Shown: in pieces, positions 36,416-44,456 of the stretch | Layout of the letters: each line of letters starts with the position of its first letter | How positions within the stretch are numbered: the stretch's first letter is position 1 | NCBI GenBank assembly: GCA_041658785.1 | Contig: JBAZZL010000002.1 | Coordinates: 1-64,000 of the forward strand | Source: JAHJGG01 sp041658785 | Lineage (GTDB): Bacteria > Patescibacteriota > Patescibacteriia > Magasanikbacterales > UBA922 | DNA length: 64,000 bases | Direction of reading: 5' to 3' | The notes under the pieces: generated by a model | What the model saw: only the letters and a program-made list of their open reading frames with translations | Told to the model about the DNA's origin: nothing | The model's database searches: none | Translations under genes and position numbers: made by a program

Positions 36416-37465
36416 TCACCCCACCCTTTGAACTTTCGCCACAAAAAACCCTTTCATCTCCCTATCCGGCATTATTCTCAATGCCTTTTTTATTACTTCG
36501 TCATGAACGCGCCGTCCGCGCCACTCCTTCACCATCGGCGCCCGATTAATATTCAAGTTCCCAATATCCAATATCTCGCAATCACTATTTCTCTCTAACA
36601 ATCGTGTTATCTGCAACTCATTCTCCTCCGGCGCGAAGGTGCAGGTGGAATAAACCAAAACGCCGCCGGGCTTTAACGCGCCCCAGGCGGAAAATAACAA
36701 TTGCCTTTGTTTGTAGGCCATTTCTTTAATTTTTCTCTCTTTCCAATATCCAAACGTTTTCGGATCGTCCGTGATAAACCGCGCTTCGGCGCTGCACGGC
36801 GCGTCCAGTAAAATTTTATCAAAATACCCCGGATACTCGCGGCACAACGCCGCCCCGTGTTCCATACGCAAAGAAAACACCCAGCTCGAATCGTCTCCCT
36901 CTCCTTTTAGGAAAGGGCTGAGGTGAGGTGTCGGACTACCTCCGTCCAGCGGATGAGATGCCGTCGCCACTCCCAGCGCCTCCATATTATGCTTCAACTT
37001 AAAAAACCTCGGCTTATTATTATCGTTCGCCACCAACTCCCCTTGGCAACCCATCAAAGCGGCAATCTGCGAGGTCTTGCTCCCGGGCGCGGCGGTCAGG
37101 TCCAATACTTTTTCTCCCGGCGTTGGATCAAGGACGAGCGGTGGCGCCATGCTCGCTAAACTCTGGATATAGATTTTTCCGTTTGAGTACAAATCTGACT
37201 CGCCCAACTCCCGTTTAGTTTTATTCTGCAAAATAAACGCGTCCCGATACCACGGCACGTTTTTTATTTTAAACCCTTCTCTTTGCAAACTTTCTAAAAC
37301 TTCTTCTCTTTTCGCTTTAATCGTATTGACCCGAAAAGTGGTGGGGCGTTCAATAAAAGTTTTGTTGATCTCCAAAAATAAACCAGGCCCAAAAATTTCT
37401 TTGAGCCTGTTTTGAAATACTTCTGGAATGGTTTTTTGACTATTCCCTTTTTGCTTTCTGCTCAC
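36416..37465 (-). CDS. RsmB/NOP family RNA m5C methyltransferase
   Basis: 349 residues. SAM-dependent cytosine-C5 RNA methyltransferase. SAM motif LDLTAAPGSKT at 121-131, the Pro-Cys motif DAPCSAE with Cys224, and the nucleophile STCTFAPEE with Cys275. More like RsmF/YebU than RsmB, since it has no N-terminal NusB-like domain. Residues about 171-196 (HPLDGG...KGEGDDSS) are encoded by a hairpin repeat that matches an intergenic copy at 7486-7536 and lie between the SAM motifs; the frame is kept. Confidence 0.9.
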   Translation of the reverse strand: MSRKQKGNSQKTIPEVFQNRLKEIFGPGLFLEINKTFIERPTTFRVNTIKAKREEVLESLQREGFKIKNVPWYRDAFILQNKTKRELGESDLYSNGKIYIQSLASMAPPLVLDPTPGEKVLDLTAAPGSKTSQIAALMGCQGELVANDNNKPRFFKLKHNMEALGVATASHPLDGGSPTPHLSPFLKGEGDDSSWVFSLRMEHGAALCREYPGYFDKILLDAPCSAEARFITDDPKTFGYWKERKIKEMAYKQRQLLFSAWGALKPGGVLVYSTCTFAPEENELQITRLLERNSDCEILDIGNLNINRAPMVKEWRGRRVHDEVIKKALRIMPDREMKGFFVAKVQRVG

Positions 37466-37471
37466 AACTTT

Positions 37472-37741
37472 TTATTTGTATAACTGGCTGTGCGTTCCGA
37501 TTTCCACAAATTCCACCCATTCAATTTCCCCGCCTTCAAGTTCGCGATACAATGCCCGCCAATTCGCTGTAACATCTATACTTCTGAATCCCTCCCATTT
37601 TCCTTTAAGCGCGTGATTGCGAAGCGAACGATTAAATTGATCATGACGAAAAATCTCCACACTCCTTTCTAAAGCAAACTGTATCTTCTCCGGGGCTTTA
37701 TAGAAATGTTTCAAAAATATTTTTGAATAAGTTATTTTCAT
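37472..37741 (-). CDS. YafQ/RelE-type mRNA interferase toxin
   Basis: 89 residues. Short RelE-fold toxin: starts MKITYSKIFLKHFYKAPEK, has HALKGKWEGFRSIDV and ends with GTHSQLY, the usual YafQ-like tail carrying the catalytic His. Cuts mRNA in the ribosome in known homologues. Its start overlaps the antitoxin stop by four bases. Confidence 0.88.
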   Translation of the reverse strand: MKITYSKIFLKHFYKAPEKIQFALERSVEIFRHDQFNRSLRNHALKGKWEGFRSIDVTANWRALYRELEGGEIEWVEFVEIGTHSQLYK

Positions 37742-38043
37742 ACCTTAACTTTTCCGGTCCTCACATCTTCCAAAAACTTAACCGCCTTATCCGAATCTTC
37801 AAATGTGTAATAATCGCCGCGTTTCCTTGCTTCATCCGCTTCTTTTAGCGAAGCAACTAAATAATCGCTTGGCTCAAGTTCCTCCTCGTCCACGGCGCTA
37901 AAATAAACGCTTTTTGTGTTTAAAAAATGATGCAGATAAGCATTCAACAAACTGCTCAAACTCAACCCGATTTGTTCGGCGAGTTTCGCGGCTTTTTCTT
38001 TCACCTCCGGTTTGGTTTTGAAATTAATTTGGGCTGAACGCAT
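37738..38043 (-). CDS. RelB/DinJ-type antitoxin
   Basis: 101 residues from the ATG at 38043; an in-frame extension to 38124 would run through the promoter and is rejected. N-terminal ribbon-helix-helix (SAQINFKTKPEVKEKAAKLAEQIGLSLSSLLN) binds DNA; the C-terminal part wraps the toxin. Autoregulation is suggested by the palindrome over its promoter. Confidence 0.88.
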   Translation of the reverse strand: MRSAQINFKTKPEVKEKAAKLAEQIGLSLSSLLNAYLHHFLNTKSVYFSAVDEEELEPSDYLVASLKEADEARKRGDYYTFEDSDKAVKFLEDVRTGKVKV

Positions 38044-38068
38044 ATTATTATATAAAAAGTATAGAATA

Positions 38069-38108
38069 AGTGTATATTTACTATACACTTTATCTATAAT
38101 TTTGTCAA
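38069..38108 (-). promoter_or_regulatory. Toxin-antitoxin promoter with overlapping operator
   Basis: Minus strand TTGACA (38103-38108), 17 bases, TATAGT (38080-38085). A palindrome AGTGTATA / TATACACT (38069-38089) covers the -10 box, the expected place for an antitoxin repressor site. Confidence 0.85.
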
Positions 38109-38120
38109 GAGACCGCTGGT

Positions 38121-38297
38121 TCAATCCACGCCATACTTATCATCCGCTTTTTGAAGCGTGATCATCCTTTTACCGGAACGCAAAATCAAGCGCGCCATTT
38201 TCACTCGCTTCTTTAATTCTTTGCTTCGCGATGCGCATTGATCTTCCAAAATTTCTTCAAATTCTTTTTTTAAAAAATCGGCTTGCCTCTTATCCAT
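38121..38297 (-). CDS. Possible 58-aa basic protein upstream of toxin-antitoxin pair
   Basis: 58 residues from the ATG at 38297 to TGA at 38121, starting MDKRQADFLKKEFEE and ending LQKADDKYGVD. Highly charged and helical with a central basic segment. No family recognised and no good ribosome site. It ends 13 bases before the antitoxin promoter. The rest of the gap (38298-38477) is a GC-rich self-complementary block (GCGAAATTCGCGC words) and the repeat at 38444. Confidence 0.4.
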   Translation of the reverse strand: MDKRQADFLKKEFEEILEDQCASRSKELKKRVKMARLILRSGKRMITLQKADDKYGVD

Positions 38298-38443
38298 AAA
38301 GCATTCGCGTTTAGTTCTTTATTTTTATGTGGATTAGCGAATTGAGCCCGGCCGGGCGAAATTCGCGCCGGAGCACCGCCAGCGCGAAATTCGTCTGCGG
38401 ACTCATTTCGCTACTCCATCGGATCTGCCGCGGATTTTTTATT

Positions 38444-38477
38444 TTTCGTAATTTCGTACTCTTTCGTATTTCGTATC
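38444..38477. repeat. Solo copy of the 34-bp GxxExxY-flanking repeat
   Basis: Identical to 16625-16658 except one base. It directly abuts the asnS stop codon; no GxxExxY gene is beside it. Confidence 0.9.
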
Positions 38478-39770
38478 CTACGGCCTCACCCGATTAATCA
38501 TCCGCGGAAACGGAATCGTCTCCCGAATATGATGAATGCCGGAAATCCAGCGGGTGAGCCGCTCAATGCCCAGGCCAAAGCCGCAGTGCGGTACCGAGCC
38601 GTACCGCCGCAAATCAAGATACCAGTCAAATTGTTCCAGATTCAGCCCCGCTTTTTGAATGGAGGACTTAAGAATTTCAAAGTTATCTTCACGCTCCGAA
38701 CCGCCGATAATTTCGCCAAAGCCGCGCGGCGCCAGCACGTCCGCGTTGCAGACTAAATCAGGGTTATCGGGATGCGTTTTCATGTAAAACGGTTTGATGT
38801 TTTTCGGCCAATTTTTCACGATCACCGCCGCGTCCGAATCTTGCGTCAACAAAACCTCATCATCCGCCCCCAAATCATCGCCATATTTAATATCCGAACC
38901 GCGTTTTTGGAGTTCAGTAATCGCCGCGCCGTATTCGTAATGAATAAAAGGACTGGCTGCCGTCGCTTTCAGCTCATCCGTGTTTCTTTCCAAAATCGCC
39001 AGCTCCTCCCTCCCCCGTTCCAGCGCGTACTGAACCAGATGTTTAACGCCCGCTTCTTGTATTTTCAAACTTTCTTCGTGATGAATGTACGCAATCTCCG
39101 GATTCAGAGTCCAAAATTCCGTCAGATGCTTGCGCGTTTTGGATTTTTCCGCGCGGAAATTCGGGCACAAATCATAAACTTTGCCAAACGCCAAACACAT
39201 CGCTTCCAGATAAAGCTGGCCGTTTTGGGTTAAATATACGGTATTGCCAAAATAATCAACCGGAAACAAATCGCTTGTCCCTTCGCAAGAATTGGGAGTA
39301 AAAGTGGGAGTATCCAGTTCAATATATCCGTTAGAATTAAAATAATCCTGCAAACCGGTTTTTACCAAATGTCTTATTCTTAAAACCGCCCACTGCTTTT
39401 TGCTGCGCAGCCACAAGTGGCGATTATCCAGCAAAAACTCCGGTCCGTGTTCTTTGTGAGCAATCGGATATTCTTCGGCAATCTGAACAATTTTTATGTT
39501 CAAAACCTGCAGTTCAAACTCACGCTCTTTTTTGGGATGTTTAGACACTTTTCCCGTAACAATCAAAGACGACTCCTGCGTCAATTTTCCCGCGCTTTCC
39601 CAAACCGCTGGTTCTACTTCGTTTTTGGAAACAACGGCCTGAAGAAAACCCGATCCATCGCGCAATTCCAAAAAAACAATTGATCCAGAAGACCGCTTGT
39701 TGTACAGCCAGCCTTTTATTTCCACGCTTTTATCAATAAATCCGGAAATGTCTTTGATTAGAATATGCAT
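38478..39770 (-). CDS. asnS: Asparaginyl-tRNA synthetase
   Basis: 430 residues, class II synthetase close to AspRS. OB domain GWLYNKRSSGSIVFLELRDG, motif 2 PNFRAEKSKTRKHLTEFWTLNPE (specific for the AsnRS group) and motif 3 GFGLGIERLTRWISG, followed by the terminal PFPRMINRVRP. Length is normal. Its presence means Asn-tRNA(Asn) can be charged directly. Confidence 0.97.
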   Translation of the reverse strand: MHILIKDISGFIDKSVEIKGWLYNKRSSGSIVFLELRDGSGFLQAVVSKNEVEPAVWESAGKLTQESSLIVTGKVSKHPKKEREFELQVLNIKIVQIAEEYPIAHKEHGPEFLLDNRHLWLRSKKQWAVLRIRHLVKTGLQDYFNSNGYIELDTPTFTPNSCEGTSDLFPVDYFGNTVYLTQNGQLYLEAMCLAFGKVYDLCPNFRAEKSKTRKHLTEFWTLNPEIAYIHHEESLKIQEAGVKHLVQYALERGREELAILERNTDELKATAASPFIHYEYGAAITELQKRGSDIKYGDDLGADDEVLLTQDSDAAVIVKNWPKNIKPFYMKTHPDNPDLVCNADVLAPRGFGEIIGGSEREDNFEILKSSIQKAGLNLEQFDWYLDLRRYGSVPHCGFGLGIERLTRWISGIHHIRETIPFPRMINRVRP

Positions 39771-39784
39771 AAATTTGATTAAAG

Positions 39785-39866
39785 AAACTAGAAATTAAAA
39801 ACTGGAAACTGGAAACTGGCTGTAAAACAATAATTTCCAGTTTCTAATTTCTAGTTTCTAGTTTCC
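39785..39866. repeat. GGAAACTGGAAACT self-complementary word repeat
   Basis: ACTGGAAACTGGAAACTGG on the left and TTTCCAGTTTCTAATTTC on the right form an inverted repeat between asnS and the superoxide reductase gene. Same words as in radA, 60211-60250 and 62960-63065. Confidence 0.85.
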
Positions 39867-39878
39867 TGATTTCCCAAG

Positions 39879-40283
39879 TTAAACAGAAGACTTCCACAGC
39901 CCATGCAAATTGCAATACGCCCTCGCCTCAATTACCTTGGAGCGAGTATGAAAAACCGCTTCCGGCTTATCGCCCGGCTTCAAAAAGACCCTGCCGCGGC
40001 GATTATCTTCCAGCACAATTTCAATCCATTCAATATAATGTTTTTCCTCCATTGGATGTTCTTCCGAGCCCACTTTAACTTTCACGCCATCGCTCACTTT
40101 GCACTCATCGGCCGGCAAGATTTCAATCACCGGTACGTGCTTTTCTCGCGACGCGTCTACCGTATTTTCGGCTTGCAAGACCATGGGCTGGCCGCAACAA
40201 ACCAGCTCCCCCGCTCCGGCGTGCACCATCTCCACGATGTTGCCGCAGATATTGCATTTGTAAACTTGATTTAATTGAGTCAT
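39879..40283 (-). CDS. dfx: Superoxide reductase (desulfoferrodoxin)
   Basis: 134 residues. Reduces superoxide to peroxide without making O2. N-terminal desulforedoxin iron site Cys10, Cys13, Cys29, Cys30 (CNIC, VCCG) and the C-terminal catalytic FeHis4Cys centre: His49 next to Lys48 in EKHVP, His76, His82, Cys124 and His127 in AYCNLH. All ligands are present, so the two-iron form should be active. Single gene flanked by word repeats. Points to an organism that meets oxygen but lives mostly without it. Confidence 0.96.
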   Translation of the reverse strand: MTQLNQVYKCNICGNIVEMVHAGAGELVCCGQPMVLQAENTVDASREKHVPVIEILPADECKVSDGVKVKVGSEEHPMEEKHYIEWIEIVLEDNRRGRVFLKPGDKPEAVFHTRSKVIEARAYCNLHGLWKSSV

Positions 40284-40404
40284 AGGTAAAATTTTTTAGT
40301 GTTTTTTGAATAATTCGTTAGATTATTAATCTGTATATCTGGATTAAGTTTATTACAAATAGAGTGTGCGGTCAAGTTATGGTATAGCGGCAACCACTGA
40401 ACGG

Positions 40405-40575
40405 GGTTTAATTTCTTATTTCTTATTTCTTCCGCAATAAGCGGGATCCCGCCCCGCAATGGAGTCGAGTCCCCGTTCGCTGCGGGGCTCGCTGCCACCG
40501 CCACAGCGGGGCCCCGTCTTCTTTGCGGGGCGGGACAATTTCTAATTTCTTCAATCATATTTCTATTTATTTCAA
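40405..40575. repeat. Composite block: ATTTCTT words around GC-rich hairpins
   Basis: TTATTTCTTATTTCTTC, then GCGGGATCCCGCCCCGC and several CCCCGC/GCGGGG hairpins, then ATTTCTAATTTCTTC. The same design (words-hairpin-words) occurs inside recG and ruvX. It fills the 303-base gap 40284-40586; no gene is credible here. Confidence 0.8.
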
Positions 40576-40586
40576 CCTATTTCTTG

Positions 40587-41864
40587 TTACCCTCGACTCG
40601 TCTTAATTTCAATCATTTTTTCCACCCGCCTGATATCAGCCAACAAATCCGAGCGCTTTTTATTGAATAACACTAGATCGCAAACCGCCTTGCCGCCATG
40701 CTTGGCAAATCGGCACCGATCCCCAATTTTGCGATAAATTTTTATATCTATAAAAGATTTCAAATCTTGCGCCTTCTTAATTCCTCGCAGACTAACCAAT
40801 CTTCCTTCTTTCTTAGCATAAAACTTCAAAGCCGCGGCGTATCCTTTGACTTTTTTTGAAATTATGGGTTTCTGGGGAATTCTTATTAAAACATCATTCA
40901 GACAATGATCTATGTTATAAGAGAGCCGATACATCTCGGCGCGAAAACCGCCGATGCGCGGACCTATTTCAATTATTTTCCATCCATCGTTCGTTTTGAT
41001 TAGTTCAATATGCGCTGTGCTGCTGCGCAATCCCAAAGCATAAATCGCTTTTTTCGCTACCTCTTCGGCTTTGGCGACGCTTTCCTTGTTCAAAGTCGTG
41101 GGAGTAATTCTTTTGTAACAAAAAAAATCATCAATGCCGATTGATTGTCCGGTGGTGAAATGCACCAAAGGGCAAAAATACACCTTACCGCGAGAACTAA
41201 CATAAGCATCCACCGAATACGTCTCTCCTTCCATCATTTGCTCTACCAAAATTTTTGGAACAATCTCTCTTTTATTATCTTTATAAATTTTTTTAATCTG
41301 GCGAAATATTTTTTTTAAATTCGCCGCCAGTTCCTCTTCGTGATAGCAAACAGTTACAAGCAGGCTCGCCGCGAGCCCCGCCGGCTTCATGATCAAAGGA
41401 AAGCCGACTTTATCTTTTATTTTCTTGATTGAATTCTTACCTTTGCCGCTCACAATCGTAAACTTGGGAGCGATCTTTTTGTCATAAGCCCGAAACATCC
41501 GGCGCATATAAATTTTGTCGGTTGACCAGAGTATTGACTGAACTGTCGGAGTTTTCAAATACGGCACGTGCGGAATCACTTTGATGAAAGCCGCCATGTT
41601 GCTTTCACCGCGGCAAGTAATCGCTAAAAATTCTCTTTGATAATGAACAAGCATCTTTTTAATCTCCAACGGTTTATCAAGATCGCCGGAAAATAAAATA
41701 TCCACCCCGCGATCGTCGGCTTTTTTTTTCCAGTCTTTTTTTTTGGCATCGCGAATCACTCCGATTCGAATTCTTTGCTTGGTTTTCCGAGCGTATTGTT
41801 TGATACTTTCAATCGAACCTGCCGAGGCGCTATTGATAAATAATATTATATTCTTATTATTCAT
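40587..41864 (-). CDS. ATP-grasp domain ligase
   Basis: About 425 residues from the ATG at 41864. ATP-grasp fold of the carboxylate-amine ligase group: phosphate-binding region GFPLIMKPAGLAASLLV, adenine-side VEQMMEGETYSVDAYVS, and metal ligands in IEIGPRIGGFRAEM. N-terminal preATP-grasp part starts NKNIILFINSA. Such enzymes join an acid to an amine using ATP; the substrate cannot be told from the sequence. No biosynthetic neighbours; it stands alone. Confidence 0.88.
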   Translation of the reverse strand: MNNKNIILFINSASAGSIESIKQYARKTKQRIRIGVIRDAKKKDWKKKADDRGVDILFSGDLDKPLEIKKMLVHYQREFLAITCRGESNMAAFIKVIPHVPYLKTPTVQSILWSTDKIYMRRMFRAYDKKIAPKFTIVSGKGKNSIKKIKDKVGFPLIMKPAGLAASLLVTVCYHEEELAANLKKIFRQIKKIYKDNKREIVPKILVEQMMEGETYSVDAYVSSRGKVYFCPLVHFTTGQSIGIDDFFCYKRITPTTLNKESVAKAEEVAKKAIYALGLRSSTAHIELIKTNDGWKIIEIGPRIGGFRAEMYRLSYNIDHCLNDVLIRIPQKPIISKKVKGYAAALKFYAKKEGRLVSLRGIKKAQDLKSFIDIKIYRKIGDRCRFAKHGGKAVCDLVLFNKKRSDLLADIRRVEKMIEIKTSRG

Positions 41865-41973
41865 AATAAACAAAAATCCAATCCTATTCCATAATATAGA
41901 TATAAAAAATTATCTTTTTTAACGCTATTATTGTATAATACCTACCGCTAAAAAGCAATCTAATTTTAACCTT

Positions 41974-42924
41974 ATGCCTATGGCCAAAAGAACCAAAATC
42001 ATCCTAGGAATAGCGATTGTTGTCATCGCTATAATCATTGTTGCCTTCATTCGCGTTTTCAAAGACCCGATTGAGATCAGCAGTTCTGGCTATATTGGAG
42101 GCGTATCTGTAGACGGAGCGTCACCTCCTCCCGCTGATATGGTTTTTTCCAAAAGAGTCTCGCTAACTGCGGAAGAAAGCATGGCCTCTCCCCAAATCGC
42201 GCCAGGTTCTTCTGGCAATGGCGCTGACCAAAGCATTGACCGCTTGGTAATAAAAACCGGCCGGTTTTCTATTGTGGTAAAAGAAGTAAGGGAAGCGGCG
42301 CAAGCAGTAAATGATTATGCTATTCAAAAAGGCGGTTTTGTGGTTTCAAGCGATATTTCCCAAACCGGACTGGCTCCTTACGCCACCGTGGTTATTCGCG
42401 TACCAGTCAAAGTATTTGACGAAGGCGTGGGAGAAATTAAGAATTTAGGCGAAGTGGAAAGCGAATATATTGAAGGTCAGGATGTTACTGAGGAATTTGT
42501 GGATCTTGACGCCAGATTAAAAAACCTGCGCGCCACTGAAAATCAATATCTGGAAATCATGAAAAAGGCGATAAAAATTGAAGATATTTTACAAGTGCAA
42601 AATTATCTTTCAGCCGTAAGAGCAGAAATTGAAAGCCTCCAAGGCCGGATGAAATATCTGCGGGAAAGCGCGGACATGTCTACTTTGACTGTTTACCTCT
42701 CCACCGATCCCGAAGTTCTGCCAATAGTGGACAGCCAAGACAAGTGGAAACCGTGGAGCGAAGTAAAAACAGCAGCGAGAAGCTTGCTTGGGTTGGGTAA
42801 GGGATTAAGCTATTTAATTATCTGGTTTGTGATATATATTCCGCTTTGGGCATTTGTCGGGCTGGTGATCTCGCTGGTGTACAGGAATATGAAGAAAAGA
42901 AAAGAGAAAAAAATAAATCTCTAA
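41974..42924 (+). CDS. DUF4349 membrane protein
   Basis: 316 residues; ATG at 41974 or 41980. N-terminal membrane segment (about 8-27), a Ser/Pro-rich linker, then the DUF4349 domain with RLVIKTGRFSIVVKEV, GGFVVSSDIS, VVIRVPVKVFDE, VTEEFVDLDARLKNLRATE and a coiled-coil-like segment, ending in a second membrane segment (about 277-300) and a basic tail. Members are anchored proteins with a periplasm-facing domain of unknown role. A TATAAT at 41934-41939 precedes it without a clear -35. Confidence 0.9.
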   Translation: MPMAKRTKIILGIAIVVIAIIIVAFIRVFKDPIEISSSGYIGGVSVDGASPPPADMVFSKRVSLTAEESMASPQIAPGSSGNGADQSIDRLVIKTGRFSIVVKEVREAAQAVNDYAIQKGGFVVSSDISQTGLAPYATVVIRVPVKVFDEGVGEIKNLGEVESEYIEGQDVTEEFVDLDARLKNLRATENQYLEIMKKAIKIEDILQVQNYLSAVRAEIESLQGRMKYLRESADMSTLTVYLSTDPEVLPIVDSQDKWKPWSEVKTAARSLLGLGKGLSYLIIWFVIYIPLWAFVGLVISLVYRNMKKRKEKKINL

Positions 42925-43273
42925 TATTGGTTCCCGCAGGTAGAAATTAAACCTGTGATGCTCGCGTTAATTCCGATAATGGCTCCGAAGGCTGAACGAA
43001 ATCCAAACTTTTTTTCGCGAAAATCCGAACGTTGAATTTTGAAAAATTTTTAATCGACCTGCTCTATAATCACCACATAATTTTTGCCATATTTCTTGGC
43101 GCACTTGGGGCAAGTGTTTTTTCAATCAGCAGGCGCAAAATCTCTATACAATGAAAAAGCCTGCTGATAAATCATATCCAAGACACCCTCAATAACTGCG
43201 TAACTAAATCCATTCCTCAACAACAACAGCAACAACAGCAACAACAATTTAACGTTCGCTCGGAGCCGCGACT
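42925..43273. other. Gap with decayed coding fragments
   Basis: No intact gene. On the minus strand 43050-43121 encodes a 23-residue piece with a zinc-ribbon-like NTCPKCAKKYGKN ending in a stop, cut by an in-frame stop just upstream. A CAACAACAG microsatellite lies at 43218-43247. Looks like debris beside the broken restriction locus. Confidence 0.5.
43218..43247. repeat. CAACAACAG microsatellite
   Basis: About three copies of a 9-bp unit in the gap beside the hsdR remnant. Confidence 0.8.
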
Positions 43274-43471
43274 TCAGCACTTCATTACTTCTGCCAAAAA
43301 TTTCTCGTCAAATATGGAAATCTCCGGTTTGGCTTTGTCCTTCATGGCAAAAATATAGATCACTCCTTCGGCGGAAATGCTCTGAGAAACTAATTTGCGA
43401 ATGGCCGACTCAATTTCCGGTCCAATCTCGCCGCCAGCAGTAACTATCCTTAACCTTCTAACATCTTTTGA
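43274..43471 (-). pseudogene. hsdR remnant: C-terminal end of type I restriction endonuclease
   Basis: About 65 codons on the minus strand, ending with a stop at 43274. The translation has EIGPEIESAIRKLVSQSIS, then EGVIYIFAMKDKAKPEI and SIFDEKFLAEV, which fits the extreme C-terminus of type I HsdR subunits (GVIDIFA...KPDISIL..EFL). A stop at 43472 closes the frame, and the whole motor and nuclease part (about 900 residues in the family) is missing. It overlaps the end of the RhuM gene by about 20 bases in another frame. The locus therefore cannot restrict DNA. Confidence 0.65.
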
Positions 43472-44391
43472 TTATACTTCGCCAATTCCAAACGAACTTT
43501 CCGCTCCATTTCTTTATGCGAAACATCGCCGGCACTACCCAAAATCTCTTTATCATTCAAAATCAAAAAGCCGTCAAGTTTTTTTATCCAGTCCTTCATA
43601 TACATTACTCTTTGTTCCACGCTCTGCAATTCAGCGAAAGAAAGAAACTGTTCCACCAATAAATTTAATCGCTTTAACTCCAACTCCTCTAAATAATTTT
43701 TGGCGATTTCGGCCTGCTCGCGGGTGATAATTTCACCCTTCCAATTTGTTAAACCCAGATTATCTTTTCGGCTATCAACCCTGCTGTGGACAATTTCCGC
43801 CGCAGTTAAACCGGTAATCGCGTAATGAAATTTATTCTGCACAATAGCAAAGAATTGCTTGGCGTAATCCAATTTTGGATTATAATCCGCACTCAAAGCA
43901 AACACATCTTTCACTTTTTGATAAAAATTGGCTTCGGAGGTTCTAATTTTGCGAATGCGCTCTTCCAATTCTTGAAAGTACGGCTTGGCCACTCGCCCGC
44001 TCTCCAAACGCTCATCATCCATGACAAAACCCTTAATTATATACTCTTTCAACTTTTGGGTGGCCCAAATACGAAATTGCGTGCCACGCAAAGAATTGAT
44101 CCGATATCCAACAGAAATTATCGCGTCCAAATTGTAGTGTTTAACAAGGTAATTTTTACCGTCGGCGGCAGTTACCGAGTATTCCTCGGCAACTGAATTT
44201 TCGCTAAGTTCGGCTTCTTTAAATACATTCTTCAAATGCAAACTGATATTATCGGCGCTACAATCAAAAAGCTCGGCCATTTGCTTTTGCGAAAGCCAAA
44301 CGGTTTCATTTTCCATCTTTACTTCAATCTTTGTCTGCCCGTCTTCGGTGTTGTAGATGATGATTTGGTTGTTTTTATTTGGGGCGTGCAT
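43450..44391 (-). CDS. RhuM-family protein (virulence protein RhuM type)
   Basis: 313 residues. N-terminal DNA-binding part with WLSQKQMAELFDCSADNISLHLKNVFKEAEL (Fic/DOC-associated or KilA-like helix-turn-helix) and YNLDAIISVGYRINSLRGTQFRIWATQKLKEYI, diagnostic for the family; the C-terminal half is helical. RhuM genes are often embedded in type I restriction loci, as here between hsdS and the hsdR remnant. Exact role unknown. Confidence 0.88.
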   Translation of the reverse strand: MHAPNKNNQIIIYNTEDGQTKIEVKMENETVWLSQKQMAELFDCSADNISLHLKNVFKEAELSENSVAEEYSVTAADGKNYLVKHYNLDAIISVGYRINSLRGTQFRIWATQKLKEYIIKGFVMDDERLESGRVAKPYFQELEERIRKIRTSEANFYQKVKDVFALSADYNPKLDYAKQFFAIVQNKFHYAITGLTAAEIVHSRVDSRKDNLGLTNWKGEIITREQAEIAKNYLEELELKRLNLLVEQFLSFAELQSVEQRVMYMKDWIKKLDGFLILNDKEILGSAGDVSHKEMERKVRLELAKYNQKMLEG

Positions 44392-44456
44392 AAATCACTT
44401 CTTACTTTCAACGTCGACGGAATTTGTGCCAGCGTTAGCTAGTGCGCCGCTTAAAA

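Noticed and set aside
40280..40558. 92-codon minus-strand frame
   Set aside because: It translates GC hairpins and word repeats and overlaps the superoxide reductase start.
43050..43121. Zinc-ribbon mini-protein with CPKC
   Set aside because: An in-frame stop lies just before the Cys pair, leaving 23 residues with no start codon; treated as debris.
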